DNA from: Desulfosarcina widdelii
GTDB taxonomy: Bacteria > Desulfobacterota > Desulfobacteria > Desulfobacterales > Desulfosarcinaceae
Length of the DNA: 64,000 nucleotides
Direction of reading: 5' to 3'
Assembly (NCBI RefSeq): GCF_009688965.1
Contig: NZ_AP021875.1
Coordinates: 4,340,001 to 4,404,000, forward strand
Below are positions 33,742 through 44,030 of the stretch, in pieces. Both the position numbers and the translations under genes were made by a program. The notes beneath the pieces are model-generated. The model was given only the letters and a program-made list of their open reading frames with translations. It searched no databases and was not told the origin of the DNA. Each line of letters begins with the position of its first letter. The first letter of the stretch is position 1.

Positions 33742-33881
33742 GGGTTCAATCCTGGTCGTTTAAAACGAAACAGCAACAATGGCTCGAGGGCGTGCCTTCG
33801 CAAACCGCAAGGCGTATGTTATACTATTAGGGGTAAACGAATCAATGTCCGCCTCAAAAACGGGAATCGCAGCAGAAGCGA

Positions 33882-36140
33882 TCAGGGCTCCAAAATCGCT
33901 TTTACCGCCCGGAGGCTTCCCGCGGCCGTCAATTCGCGGGCCTGTTCGCGGCAGGCGTCGATGGTCAATACGGAGATGCGCCGATGGACGGCGGGCATGA
34001 ACTGCGGATCGATGCTCAGCCGCCGGATACCGATGCCTAAAAGAAAGGGAATCATGGCCGGGTCGTGGCCCATCTCGCCGCAGATGCTGATCGGCTTGTC
34101 ATGCTCACCGGCAATTTTCACCACCCGCCGCAAGGCCCGCAGCACCGAGGGGTGTTCGGGGCGGTAGTAGTCGGCCACCCGTTTGTTGCTGCGATCGACC
34201 CCCAGCATGTACTGGACAAAGTCGTTGCTGCCAATGGCAAAAAAATCGGCTTCGGCGGCAAACTCGGCCATGGTTTCCACCACTGCCGGCAGTTCCACCA
34301 TCATCCCGATATCCGGATGGTCATGGTGCTCCAGGCCATCGGCGGCAAGTCGTTCCAGACAATCGGTAACCACCTGCCGTGCCTGCAAAAAATCGTCCAG
34401 GGAAGCGATCAAGGGAAACATGATGCCCAAATGCCGGCTACCGGCTGCGGCCCGCAGAATCGCACGGACCTGTTGTTCGAAAATATCGCGGTAGGCCAGG
34501 GTAAAACGGATAGACCGCAGTCCCAGCTCCGGGTTGGGCTCCATGGCGGTATCGGTGTAGGCCAGGGTTTTTTCGCCGCCGATATCCAGGGTGCGAAAGA
34601 CCACCGGCCGGCCTTCCATGGCCTCCACCACCTGACGATACACCAGAAACTGTTCGGTTTCCGACGGAAAGGAGGGCCGTACGAGAAAGGGAAATTCCGT
34701 GCGGTAAAGGCCGATGCCCGCCGCCCCCATCTTTTTGGCCAATGGCAGCTCGGCCAGCAGGTTGATGTTGGCCAGCAGCTCGATCCGGGTGCCGTCTTCG
34801 GTGGTCGCGGTGCCCGTAGTGACGGGTCCGGGCTGGGCGGCCACTTCCTCTTTGGCCCGGTCGCGCTCCTCGAAACGGGCGACGATTTCCGCCGACGGCT
34901 CCACGTATACGTTGCCCACATCGCCGTCCACCAGCACCGGGGTCGTTTCCGGAAGGTGCAGCAGTTCGGGGCACTGGACCACCACCATGGGAATTTTCAG
35001 GGACCGGGCGATGATGGACGCATGGGAGGTCACCCCGCCGTTGGCCAGCACGATTCCCGCCACCGATTCGGCCGCCAGCTTCAGCAATTCGGACGGATAA
35101 ATCTCGCTGGCCACCACCACCTTGCCGCCAATTTCTCCCTGGCCATCCGATGCAGGCATCTCCAGGTTGTTAAGCAGGCGGCCGGACAGATCTTCGATAT
35201 CATTGACCTTTTCCCGGATGTAAGGATGGGGGCTGTCGGCGAAAAAATCCAGGTAATGGCGGGCCACGTCCCGCACCGCCCGGGTGGCCGATTCGCCCGT
35301 TTCGATCCGCTCCTTCATGCGGCCGATAAATTTGGGGTCCTTGAGCATCATGAAATGGGCGGCGAAAATCAGGGCCGCGCTCTCCGGCAGTTTCCTGGCG
35401 CAGCGCTGCTGAAGCGCATTGAGCTGCGCACCGGTCGTTTCGACCGCCCGTAGAAAGTCCTTCAGGGTTCCCTTTTCGGCGGCTTCGGTTTCGGCCACCA
35501 GACGCCCATGGCTCCGTCCCCAGATGGCCACCTGTGCAAAAGCGAAACCGGCCGAAGCGCTCTGTCCCTTGATAAAGCCCAGGTTGCACATCGGTTTTTC
35601 GGGTATGCCGCATACGCGCTGCAGATCCATAAGCAGGCGGGCGTTTTCCAACACCGCCGCCAGTTGGCCGCCGGTGGCTTTCAGGGCCATGATGTCGCTG
35701 GTTTGAAAGTAATCCGGCTGGGTGTGCTGGACCACCAGCACGCCTACCTTCACCACTCCTTTTTGAATGGGAACCGCTAGGAAGGATTCGTAGGGCAGTT
35801 CGTCTGTTTCGGGAAAATAGCGAAAATTCGGATTTTGGCTGGCGTGTCCTTCGCACACTGGCTGGCGGGTGGCCATTACCGTGCCCACCAGACCCTGGCC
35901 GGAGCTCATGCGCACCCGGTCCACCGACTGAGGGTTCAGCCCCACGGTCGCCTTGAGAACCAGCTCGTCGGCCGTCTCGTCGTAGAGGTAAATCGAGCAC
36001 ACCGGCGTTCGCAGATGACCGGAAACCAGGGCAACCGTTCGTTGCAGGAAATTTTCGATATTTTCGCTGCCGGTGACCAATGCGGAAAGATCGCTCAGGT
36101 CGCAAAGCATGTTCAACAGATCTTGTCGGTTGCCGGTCAT
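33882..36140 (-). CDS. ptsP: PEP-protein phosphotransferase PtsP (EI-Ntr) with GAF domain
   Basis: The 752-residue protein is the first enzyme of the nitrogen phosphotransferase system; E. coli PtsP has 748. The N-terminal GAF domain spans about residues 15-165 (STYLYDETADELVLKA region, SSGQGLVGTV). The swivelling domain carries the phosphorylated His H373 in GGVTSHASIIARSL. The PEP-binding TIM barrel follows (GIGLYRTEFPFL, PVVFRTLDIGGEKTLAY, FAIGSNDFVQYMLGVDR, SICGEMGHDPAM). The start MTGNRQDLL gives the family length; its binding site is weak and an upstream in-frame start exists. No NPr or EIIA-Ntr gene lies in the window. It is divergent from the glutamate synthase operon, in keeping with a role in nitrogen signalling. 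Confidence 0.9.
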   Translation of the reverse strand: MTGNRQDLLNMLCDLSDLSALVTGSENIENFLQRTVALVSGHLRTPVCSIYLYDETADELVLKATVGLNPQSVDRVRMSSGQGLVGTVMATRQPVCEGHASQNPNFRYFPETDELPYESFLAVPIQKGVVKVGVLVVQHTQPDYFQTSDIMALKATGGQLAAVLENARLLMDLQRVCGIPEKPMCNLGFIKGQSASAGFAFAQVAIWGRSHGRLVAETEAAEKGTLKDFLRAVETTGAQLNALQQRCARKLPESAALIFAAHFMMLKDPKFIGRMKERIETGESATRAVRDVARHYLDFFADSPHPYIREKVNDIEDLSGRLLNNLEMPASDGQGEIGGKVVVASEIYPSELLKLAAESVAGIVLANGGVTSHASIIARSLKIPMVVVQCPELLHLPETTPVLVDGDVGNVYVEPSAEIVARFEERDRAKEEVAAQPGPVTTGTATTEDGTRIELLANINLLAELPLAKKMGAAGIGLYRTEFPFLVRPSFPSETEQFLVYRQVVEAMEGRPVVFRTLDIGGEKTLAYTDTAMEPNPELGLRSIRFTLAYRDIFEQQVRAILRAAAGSRHLGIMFPLIASLDDFLQARQVVTDCLERLAADGLEHHDHPDIGMMVELPAVVETMAEFAAEADFFAIGSNDFVQYMLGVDRSNKRVADYYRPEHPSVLRALRRVVKIAGEHDKPISICGEMGHDPAMIPFLLGIGIRRLSIDPQFMPAVHRRISVLTIDACREQARELTAAGSLRAVKAILEP

Positions 36141-36411
36141 GTCGCTTGTAGGCCTTTCATGGTCGGGGGATCCTGGTCGGGTGCGCAAATAACTCGACCG
36201 CATCTAAGCAAACACGGATTATAATGCATCTATTGTACCGGTGCCAGTCCGGGCCTGTCGATTGGGTTTAGCCACCGGCCGGATTACAGGCGACACTACA
36301 AAAACGTAGATACAAAATCTGTTTTATAACATTTTTGTCTTTAATTGGCTCTCCTCGCGTGAAGCAATGACGCCGTTGGATCCATAGCGCGTCGCGGCGG
36401 CAGACCGGAAC

Positions 36412-36447
36412 TTGTCAAATACACCGGTATGAATAATAACCGGTATG
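36412..36447 (+). promoter_or_regulatory. Possible gltB promoter/operator with a direct repeat
   Basis: TTGTCA at 36412-36417 is followed by an AT-rich TAATAA about 16 bases on, a weak promoter-like pair. ACCGGTATG occurs twice (36423-36431 and 36439-36447), 16 bases apart, over and just after the putative -10. The rest of the 369-base ptsP-gltB gap has nothing else I can name. Confidence 0.25.
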
Positions 36448-36509
36448 TACCTTGCAAATTAACTCCCCACACGATTTACATTCGGACAAGAAAAAATAAG
36501 GCAGCGACC

Positions 36510-39500
36510 ATGACCTCAAGCGGCAACCCCACCGTTGGCGGCCCGTCCCCCGGAGGCCTCTACCACCCGATGTTCGAACACGACGCCTGCGGCGTAGGTA
36601 TGATTTGCGACCTGCGAAACCGTCGCACCCACGATCTGGTTCGTGACGCCCTGCAGATCCTGGTGAACCTGACCCACCGGGGCGCATGCGGCTGCGACGA
36701 AACCACCGGCGATGGGGCCGGCATCCTCTTGCAGATGCCCCATATCTTTCTTGAATCGGCCGCCAGGGAGGCAGGCATTCACCTGCCGGCCGAAGGAAAG
36801 TATGCCGCCGGGCTGGTGTTTCTGCCCACCGACAAGGCCAGCCGCGAGGCGGTTGAGTCCATGGTGGCCCAGTCCGTCCAGGACCACGGGCTCACCTTTT
36901 TGGGGTGGCGGTCGGTACCCGTCAACCCGGAGGCATGCGGCGATCTGGCCCGGCGGGTGATGCCGGTCATCCGGATGGTCCTGGTGGGCAGAGGCGACGC
37001 CGACGGCTTCGAACGCCGGCTTTACCTGGCCCGACGGTCCGCGGAAAACCGGGTCCGCCGCCAGGCATTATCGGCCGATGCTGAACTGTTTCACATCGCC
37101 AGCCTGTCTTCGCGCACCCTGGTGTATAAAGGCATGCTGCTGGCGGATCAGATGACCGCTTTCTACCCGGACCTGGCCGATCCGACCATGGCCAGTGCCC
37201 TGGCTCTGGTGCATCAGCGATACAGCACCAATACCTTTCCCTCTTGGGACCTTGCCCAGCCTTTCCGCTACCTGTGCCACAACGGCGAAATCAATACCGT
37301 GCGGGGCAACGTGAACTGGATGCGGGCCAGGGAGCCTTTGTTTCGTTCCGATGGATTCGGCGGCCACATGGCCGAACTCTTCCCGGTCGCCACCCCGGGG
37401 GCCAGCGATTCGGCCATCCTGGACAACGCCCTGGAACTGCTCCTGCACACCGGCCGCCCCCTGGCCCAGTGCATGATGATGCTGATTCCCGAAGCCTGGC
37501 AGCACCACGAGACCATGAGTCCGGCCAAAAAAGATTTTTACGCCTATCATGCCTGCCTGATGGAGCCCTGGGACGGCCCGGCGGCCATCGCCTTCACCGA
37601 CGGACGCCAGGTGGGCGCCGTGCTGGACCGCAACGGCCTGCGCCCCAGCCGCTACACGGTCACCCGCGACGACCGGGTCATCATGGCCTCGGAAACCGGT
37701 GTGCTGCCGGTGGACCCGGCCAACGTGGCCTTCAAGGGGCGCCTGGAGCCCGGACGCATGTTCCTGGTGGATCTGGACCAGGGCCGCATCGTCCACGACG
37801 ACGAAATCAAAGCTGCCATGGCCGCCAGAAAACCCTATGGCCGCTGGTTGAAAGACAACCAGGTGCACCTGTCCGACCTGGCGCCGGCGGACCCGCCTGC
37901 GGCTGTCCAAGGGGAAGCGCTGCAGCGCGAACAGCACCGCTTCGGCTACACGGATGAAGACCTCAAAATCGTCCTGGGCCCCATGGCCGCTAAGGGCGTC
38001 GAACCCACCGGGTCCATGGGCGACGACATCCCCCTGGCAATTCTTTCCAGCCGACCCCGTTTGCTGTACGACTATTTCCGCCAGTTGTTTGCCCAGGTGA
38101 CCAACCCGCCTCTGGACGCCATTCGGGAAAAACTGGTCACGGCCCTGTCGGCCACCATCGGACGAGAACACAACCTGTTCGAAGAAACGCCCCTGCACTG
38201 CCGCCAGTTGATTCTGGACCACCCCATGCTCACGCCGGCCCAGCTCAGCGCCATCCGTGCCAGCGGCCATGGCGAGCTGCGCGCCGCCGATTTGAACATC
38301 TGCTGGCCATTGGACGAAAGCGGCCTCGGGCTGATCCAGGCCCTGGAGTCCCTGTGTCGCTACGCCGTCCGCCAGGTGGAAGCCGGTGCCCGCCTGCTGG
38401 TACTGTCCGACCGGGAGATTCCCGAAGGACAGGCCCCCATGCCGGCCCTGCTGGCCACCGCCGCCGTCCACCATCACCTCATCGCCGTCGGCATGCGCGC
38501 CCGCTGCGGCCTGATCGTGGAAACCGGCGAAGCCCGCGAAATCCACCATATCTGCTGCCTGCTGGGCTATGGGGCCGGGGCCGTGGTGCCCTGGCTGGCA
38601 CTGGACACCATCGCCGACCTGGCCCACGACAACCGCCTGGACGGCATCGACGCGGCCACGGCCCAATCGCTTTACTTTGCGGCCATCGACAAGGGCATCC
38701 TCAAGGTCCTGTCCAAAATGGGGATCTCCACCCTGCAAAGCTACCACGGCGCCCAGATCTTCGAATGCGTCGGCCTCGACCCGTCGGTGACCCGGCGCTG
38801 GTTCGGCGACACCGTGTCGCGCATCGGCGGTGCGAACATGGATACCCTGGCCAGGGAAATTGCAGCCCGTTGCGCACCTGCCGACAGGCCAACGGACAAC
38901 CCGCTGCTTGCAGTCGGGGGCCGCTACAAGTGGCGCCGGGGCGGCGAGGTCCACCAATACAACCCGGAGACCATCCCCTTGATTCAACAGGCCGTGCGCC
39001 GGGATGACGCCGATGCCTGGCAGCGCTATTGCCGGGCGGTGCAAGGCCTCAACCGGGAGGAAGGGCTGATCCGTGGCCGCTTCGAATTCACCGACACCGA
39101 CACGCCCCTGCCCCTGGAAGCAGTGGAACCCTGGACCGAGATCGTCAAGCGCTTCAAAACCGGCGCCATGTCCTACGGCTCCATCAGCAAAGAGGCCCAC
39201 GAGACCCAGGCCATCGCCATGAACCGCATCGGCGGACGAAGCAACAGCGGCGAGGGCGGTGAGGACGCCGACCGCTTCACCCGCGATCCCAACGGCAACT
39301 GGCGCAACAGCGCCATCAAGCAGATCGCCTCGGGCCGCTTCGGTGTTACCATCGCCTACCTGGCCAGCGCCGGGGAGCTGCAGATCAAGATGGCCCAGGG
39401 AGCCAAGCCGGGCGAGGGGGGCCAGCTGCCCGGCGAAAAGGTCTATCCCTGGATCGCCAAGACCCGCCACAGCACACCATGGGTGGGCCTGATCTCGCCG

Positions 39501-41039
39501 CCGCCCCACCACGACATTTACTCCATCGAAGACCTGGCTCAGCTGATCTATGACCTCAAATGCGCCAACCCCCGGGCGCGCATCAACGTCAAACTGGTCT
39601 CCGAGGTGGGCGTGGGCACGGTGGCCGCCGGGGTGGCCAAAGCCGGCGCCGACGTCATCCTGATCAGCGGCGAGTCAGGCGGCACCGGCGCGGCCCCTTT
39701 AACCGCCATCCGTTACGGGGGCCTGCCCTGGGAACTGGGCCTTTCCGAAACCCAGCAGACCCTGATCCAAAACGGCCTGCGAGACCGGGTGGTGCTCGAA
39801 TGCGACGGCCAGTTGAAAACCGCCCACGACATCGCCGTGGCTTGCCTGCTGGGCGCCCAGGAATTCGGGTTCGGCACCATTTCCCTGGTGGCCCTGGGCT
39901 GCGTCATGATGCGGGTGTGCCATCTGAACACCTGCCCGGTGGGCATCGCCACCCAGGACCCCGAGCTGCGAAAGAAATTCACCGGCAAGCCCGAACACCT
40001 GGTCCGGCTGATGCGGTTTATTGCCGAAGACCTGCGCGCCATCATGGCCCGGCTGGGATTTCGCAGCATCGACGAAATGAGCGGCCGGGTGGACCGGCTG
40101 CGCATCGCCGCGTCCGACGGCCATTGGAAAAGCGCCGGCCTGGATCTCGGCCCCGTGCTGCACCGGCCTGCCGTCCCGCCCCACATCCAGCGCCTGTGCA
40201 TCCCCAAGGGGCTGATGCAGGCCGGGGACGACCCGCCTGACGCCGACCTGATCGCCCGGGCCGCGCCGGCCCTGGAGCACAAAACCCCGGTGACCATCGA
40301 TTTGGCCATTTCCAATGTGCGGCGCACCCTGGGTACCCGGCTCAGCTACGAGGTGGCCCGGCGCCACGGACAAATGGGTCTGCCTGACGACTCCATCGTG
40401 ATCAACGCCGCCGGCAGCGCCGGCCAGAGCTTCATGGCTTTCGGTGCCGCCGGTATCAGCGTGCACGTGCGCGGGGATGCCAACGACTACTTCGGCAAGG
40501 GGCTCTCCGGGGCTGTGCTCTCCATTCGACCGCCTGCACGGTCCTCTTTCATCGCCGAGGAAAACATCATTATCGGCAACGTGGCCCTGTACGGGGCCAC
40601 TTCCGGCCGGACCTTCATTTGCGGCCGGGCCGGCGAACGCTTCGCCGTGCGCAACAGCGGCGCCGTGGCTGTGGTGGAAGGCGTGGGCGACCACGGCTGT
40701 GAGTATATGACCGGTGGCCGGGTGGTGGTCCTGGGCCCCACGGGACGCAATTTCGCCGCCGGCATGAGCGGCGGCATCGCCTATGTGCTGGACGACGAAA
40801 ACGGCTGGTTCCGGCAGTTCGGCTGTAACCGGGACGCGGTTGAATTAGAGGCCCTATACACCGCCGATGCCGAAGACGTGGCCCGTTACCTTGAAGCCCA
40901 TCTGAAAATGACCGGCAGCGACGTGGCCCGGCGCCTTCTGGAAAACCGGAACGCTTTAGGTGCGGCGTTCGTCAAGGTGATGCCCATCGAATACAAGCGG
41001 GCCCTGGCCCGGACGAGCGCTGAGCCGGACAAGAGCTGA
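36510..41039 (+). CDS. gltB: Glutamate synthase large subunit
   Basis: The 1509-residue alpha chain of NADPH-type glutamate synthase makes glutamate from 2-oxoglutarate and glutamine. The N-terminal class II amidotransferase domain opens with FEHDACGVG, where C27 is the nucleophile exposed after propeptide cleavage. It is followed by the central domain, the FMN-binding synthase barrel (GRSNSGEGGEDADRF, QIKMAQGAKPGEGGQLPG, LISGESGGTGAAPL), and the 3Fe-4S cysteines (CVMMRVCHLNTCPVGIATQ). The C-terminal GXGXG beta-helix follows (GAAGISVHVRGDANDYFGKGLSG). Length is normal (E. coli 1486-1517). The start MTSSGN is preceded by AAGG. It is followed 17 bases later by gltD. Confidence 0.95.
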   Translation: MTSSGNPTVGGPSPGGLYHPMFEHDACGVGMICDLRNRRTHDLVRDALQILVNLTHRGACGCDETTGDGAGILLQMPHIFLESAAREAGIHLPAEGKYAAGLVFLPTDKASREAVESMVAQSVQDHGLTFLGWRSVPVNPEACGDLARRVMPVIRMVLVGRGDADGFERRLYLARRSAENRVRRQALSADAELFHIASLSSRTLVYKGMLLADQMTAFYPDLADPTMASALALVHQRYSTNTFPSWDLAQPFRYLCHNGEINTVRGNVNWMRAREPLFRSDGFGGHMAELFPVATPGASDSAILDNALELLLHTGRPLAQCMMMLIPEAWQHHETMSPAKKDFYAYHACLMEPWDGPAAIAFTDGRQVGAVLDRNGLRPSRYTVTRDDRVIMASETGVLPVDPANVAFKGRLEPGRMFLVDLDQGRIVHDDEIKAAMAARKPYGRWLKDNQVHLSDLAPADPPAAVQGEALQREQHRFGYTDEDLKIVLGPMAAKGVEPTGSMGDDIPLAILSSRPRLLYDYFRQLFAQVTNPPLDAIREKLVTALSATIGREHNLFEETPLHCRQLILDHPMLTPAQLSAIRASGHGELRAADLNICWPLDESGLGLIQALESLCRYAVRQVEAGARLLVLSDREIPEGQAPMPALLATAAVHHHLIAVGMRARCGLIVETGEAREIHHICCLLGYGAGAVVPWLALDTIADLAHDNRLDGIDAATAQSLYFAAIDKGILKVLSKMGISTLQSYHGAQIFECVGLDPSVTRRWFGDTVSRIGGANMDTLAREIAARCAPADRPTDNPLLAVGGRYKWRRGGEVHQYNPETIPLIQQAVRRDDADAWQRYCRAVQGLNREEGLIRGRFEFTDTDTPLPLEAVEPWTEIVKRFKTGAMSYGSISKEAHETQAIAMNRIGGRSNSGEGGEDADRFTRDPNGNWRNSAIKQIASGRFGVTIAYLASAGELQIKMAQGAKPGEGGQLPGEKVYPWIAKTRHSTPWVGLISPPPHHDIYSIEDLAQLIYDLKCANPRARINVKLVSEVGVGTVAAGVAKAGADVILISGESGGTGAAPLTAIRYGGLPWELGLSETQQTLIQNGLRDRVVLECDGQLKTAHDIAVACLLGAQEFGFGTISLVALGCVMMRVCHLNTCPVGIATQDPELRKKFTGKPEHLVRLMRFIAEDLRAIMARLGFRSIDEMSGRVDRLRIAASDGHWKSAGLDLGPVLHRPAVPPHIQRLCIPKGLMQAGDDPPDADLIARAAPALEHKTPVTIDLAISNVRRTLGTRLSYEVARRHGQMGLPDDSIVINAAGSAGQSFMAFGAAGISVHVRGDANDYFGKGLSGAVLSIRPPARSSFIAEENIIIGNVALYGATSGRTFICGRAGERFAVRNSGAVAVVEGVGDHGCEYMTGGRVVVLGPTGRNFAAGMSGGIAYVLDDENGWFRQFGCNRDAVELEALYTADAEDVARYLEAHLKMTGSDVARRLLENRNALGAAFVKVMPIEYKRALARTSAEPDKS

Positions 41040-41056
41040 GAAAGGAAATAGCGGCC

Positions 41057-42517
41057 ATGGGAAAACCGACCGGATTCAAGGAATACGACCGGCAACTGCC
41101 CGAACGACGAACAGTGGAAGAGCGTGTCGGGGATTTCAAGGAAATTTACCGGCCTTTTTCCGAATCAGCCCTGCGCGACCAGGCGGCCCGCTGCATGGAC
41201 TGCGGCGTGCCCACCTGCCACGCCGGCTGCCCTTTGGGCAACCGCATCCCGGACTGGAACGACGAGGTTTACCGGGACCGCTGGAAAGCCGCCCTGACGC
41301 TGCTTTTGTCCACCAACAACTTTCCCGAATTCACCGGTCGCCTCTGCCCGGCTCCCTGCGAGGAGGCCTGCGTTTTGGCCATCGATGCTCCGGCGGTGAC
41401 CATCGAACAGATCGAAAAAACCATCATCGAACACGCCTTTGACCAGGGCTGGGTCCAGCCCCAACCGCCGACCCGGCGCACAGGCAAGCGCGTGGCCGTG
41501 ATCGGCTCGGGGCCGGCCGGCCTGGCCTGCGCCGGCCAGCTCAATCGGGCCGGCCACACGGTCACTGTCATCGAACGGGATGCCCGTCCCGGCGGGCTGC
41601 TGCGCTACGGCATTCCCGACTTCAAGCTGGAAAAGACCGTGGTGGACCGGCGCATCGCGCTCATGGAAGCCGAAGGCATCCAATTTCAAAACGGTCTTCA
41701 GGCCGGCGTGGATATCAGCGCCGATGATCTGTACGCAGATTACGACGCATTGGTGCTCTGCTGCGGTTCCACCCGCCCTCGCGATCTGCCCCTGCCCGGC
41801 CGCGACCTGGCCGGCATCCACAACGCCATGGAGTTTCTCACCGGCCAGAACCGGGTCCTGTCCGGCGAAGCCCGGTCGCTGGACATCAGTGCCAAAGGAA
41901 AAAAGGCGATCGTCATCGGCGGCGGGGACACGGGAAGCGACTGCATCGGTACCTGCCACCGCCAGGAGGCGTCATCGGTGGTCAATTTCGAGCTGCTGCC
42001 CCAGCCTCCCGAAGACCGCCCCGATGCCCAGCCATGGCCGTACTGGCCCGTGCGCCTGCGCACCAGCAGCAGCCACGAGGAGGGTGGCCAGCGCCACTGG
42101 AATATCCTCACCAGACAATTCATCGGCGATCGGGGCAGGGTCGTCGCCCTGGAGACGTTAGAAGTGCGCTGGATCGAGGAAAACGGCCGTCCGGTGCGGT
42201 TCGAGGAGATAGATGGAACGCAGCGGCGCTGGCCGGCGGATCTGGTATTGCTGGCCCTGGGGTTCGCCGGTCCGGAAGCGGACACCATCGTGGCCCAGTT
42301 GGATCTGGCCCTGGACGACCGGGGCAACATCCGCACCGAAGACAATCACATGACCTCGCGCCCCGGCGTTTTTGCCGCCGGCGATGCCCGCCGGGGACAG
42401 TCCCTGGTGGTGTGGGCCATTTCCGAAGGTCGGGAGGCGGCCCGAAACGTGGATCGATTTCTTATGGGCCACAGCGACCTGCCGGCCAAGGCCTGCTGCG
42501 ATCTTCCCAGGGCCTGA
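41057..42517 (+). CDS. gltD: Glutamate synthase small subunit
   Basis: The 486-residue beta chain passes electrons from NAD(P)H through FAD and 4Fe-4S clusters to GltB. Two N-terminal cysteine clusters are visible (CMDCGVPTCHAGCPLGNRIP and CPAPCEEACVL). The FAD-binding fold (AVIGSGPAGLACAGQLNRAGH), the NAD(P)-binding fold (AIVIGGGDTGSDCIG) and the C-terminal FAD motif (GVFAAGDARRGQSLVVWAISEGR) follow. AAAGGAAATAGCGGCC precedes the start. Order and spacing make gltB-gltD an operon. Confidence 0.95.
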   Translation: MGKPTGFKEYDRQLPERRTVEERVGDFKEIYRPFSESALRDQAARCMDCGVPTCHAGCPLGNRIPDWNDEVYRDRWKAALTLLLSTNNFPEFTGRLCPAPCEEACVLAIDAPAVTIEQIEKTIIEHAFDQGWVQPQPPTRRTGKRVAVIGSGPAGLACAGQLNRAGHTVTVIERDARPGGLLRYGIPDFKLEKTVVDRRIALMEAEGIQFQNGLQAGVDISADDLYADYDALVLCCGSTRPRDLPLPGRDLAGIHNAMEFLTGQNRVLSGEARSLDISAKGKKAIVIGGGDTGSDCIGTCHRQEASSVVNFELLPQPPEDRPDAQPWPYWPVRLRTSSSHEEGGQRHWNILTRQFIGDRGRVVALETLEVRWIEENGRPVRFEEIDGTQRRWPADLVLLALGFAGPEADTIVAQLDLALDDRGNIRTEDNHMTSRPGVFAAGDARRGQSLVVWAISEGREAARNVDRFLMGHSDLPAKACCDLPRA

Positions 42518-42683
42518 TCCAGACGGCCTCAATCCCCTCTGACGTGACCGATCACTGACTGCTTGACAACATTTGGCGATCAGCTTAGCGTGGATTAAAG
42601 CCCTGCAAACGCCGTTTCTCCTTTAACCGGAACGAACCGAAGGGCAAACCACCGGCGGCACCCACCATCGAAAGGCGATCGCC

Positions 42684-43922
42684 ATGGATTATTTCGACTA
42701 CCGCGAAAACGAACTGTGGGCCGAAGAGATCCGCGTGAGTGATCTGGCCAGGCAATTCGGCACCCCGTTGTATGTTTATTCCGCCAGGACCTTAAGGCGC
42801 CATGTCAACGTCTTCGACGAAGCACTGGCCGGACTGGACCACCTGACCTGCTTCTCGGTCAAAGCCAACGGCAACATCCATATTTTGCGACTACTGGGCA
42901 GTATGGGTTCCGGTGTGGACATCGTTTCCGGCGGAGAGCTGTTCCGGGCCATCATGGCCGGCATTCCCCCTGCCAAGATCGTTTACTCGGGGGTGGGCAA
43001 GCAGGACCACGAGATTCGCGAAGCCCTGGCGGCGAACATTCTCATGTTCAACGTCGAGTCCGTGGCGGAACTGGAGCGCATCAGCCAGATCGCGACGGAA
43101 ATGGGCGCCGTGGCCCGCATCAGTCTGCGCATCAACCCCGACGTGGACCCCAAAACCCATCCCTACATCTCCACTGGGCTGAAAAAAAACAAGTTCGGCC
43201 TGGACATGCTGGAGGCCACCGGGGCCTACCTGATGGCCAAAAAGCTGCCCGCGGTCTCGCCCATAGGCATGGACTGCCACATCGGCTCCCAGCTCACGCA
43301 GATCGATCCGTTTGTGGAAACCCTGGAAAAACTGCTGGCCTTTATCGACCGGTTGAAAACCTCGGGCATCGACATCCGCTACCTGGACTTGGGCGGCGGG
43401 TTGGGCATCACCTACGACGAGGAGACGCCGCCCCAGCCGGCAGACTTGGGCCGCGTCGTGGCCGAAGCGGTGCGCGAAAGAGGCCTGACCGTTATTCTGG
43501 AGCCGGGCCGCGCCATTGCAGGCAATGCCGGCATTCTCGTCACAAAGGTCCTTTACACCAAGAAAACGCGCGCCAAGAATTTTATCATCGTGGATGCCGC
43601 CATGAACGACCTGGTTCGCCCCTCATTGTATGGCGCCTACCACCACATCGGCGAAGTGGCGCCCAAAAAGCGGAAAAAACTAAAGGTTGATGTGGTGGGC
43701 CCCATCTGCGAAAGCTCCGATTTTCTGGCCCAGGACCGCCTGCTGCCCGAGGTGGCTTCCGGAGAGCTGCTGGCGATATTCTCAGCCGGAGCCTACGGCT
43801 TTGCCATGTCTTCCCAATACAACGCACGCCCCCGCGCCGCAGAGGTGATCGTGGACGCCGAGCAGATTACCCTGGCCCGCAGGCGGGAGACCTATGGGGA
43901 CCTGGTGGCTCTGGAGGGCTAA
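42684..43922 (+). CDS. lysA: Diaminopimelate decarboxylase
   Basis: The 412-residue PLP enzyme decarboxylates meso-diaminopimelate to lysine, the last step of lysine synthesis. It has the alanine-racemase-like barrel with the PLP lysine K60 in CFSVKANGN, GSGVDIVSGGEL, a His in DCHIGSQLT, the phosphate-binding LDLGGGLGITYDEE and EPGRAIAGNAGIL. The active-site Cys from the other monomer lies in GPICESSDFLAQDR. Length is typical. AAAGG lies before the start. It follows gltD by 166 bases with no gene between and may be read from the same or its own promoter. The amino donor links to glutamate make the neighbourhood sensible. Confidence 0.93.
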   Translation: MDYFDYRENELWAEEIRVSDLARQFGTPLYVYSARTLRRHVNVFDEALAGLDHLTCFSVKANGNIHILRLLGSMGSGVDIVSGGELFRAIMAGIPPAKIVYSGVGKQDHEIREALAANILMFNVESVAELERISQIATEMGAVARISLRINPDVDPKTHPYISTGLKKNKFGLDMLEATGAYLMAKKLPAVSPIGMDCHIGSQLTQIDPFVETLEKLLAFIDRLKTSGIDIRYLDLGGGLGITYDEETPPQPADLGRVVAEAVRERGLTVILEPGRAIAGNAGILVTKVLYTKKTRAKNFIIVDAAMNDLVRPSLYGAYHHIGEVAPKKRKKLKVDVVGPICESSDFLAQDRLLPEVASGELLAIFSAGAYGFAMSSQYNARPRAAEVIVDAEQITLARRRETYGDLVALEG

Positions 43923-44030
43923 GCGCACCTGCGCCCGTTTCCCATGCTCCGAGTACCGCATCTTGCCAAAATCCCCGAAGACCTGTAGATTGTTGCGCCA
44001 TATTTCGCTCACCGTTGAACAGGAGACGCC

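Noticed and set aside
34065..35453. 462-codon open frame antisense to ptsP
   Set aside because: The ptsP frame has its active-site His and PEP-binding motifs here; the antisense product is His/Gly/Gln-rich without a recognisable fold.
37068..39512. Long 814-codon open frame antisense to gltB
   Set aside because: It lies wholly opposite the well-conserved gltB coding sequence. Its composition is Gly/His/Gln-rich, as expected for the complement of high-GC codons, and it has no known domain.
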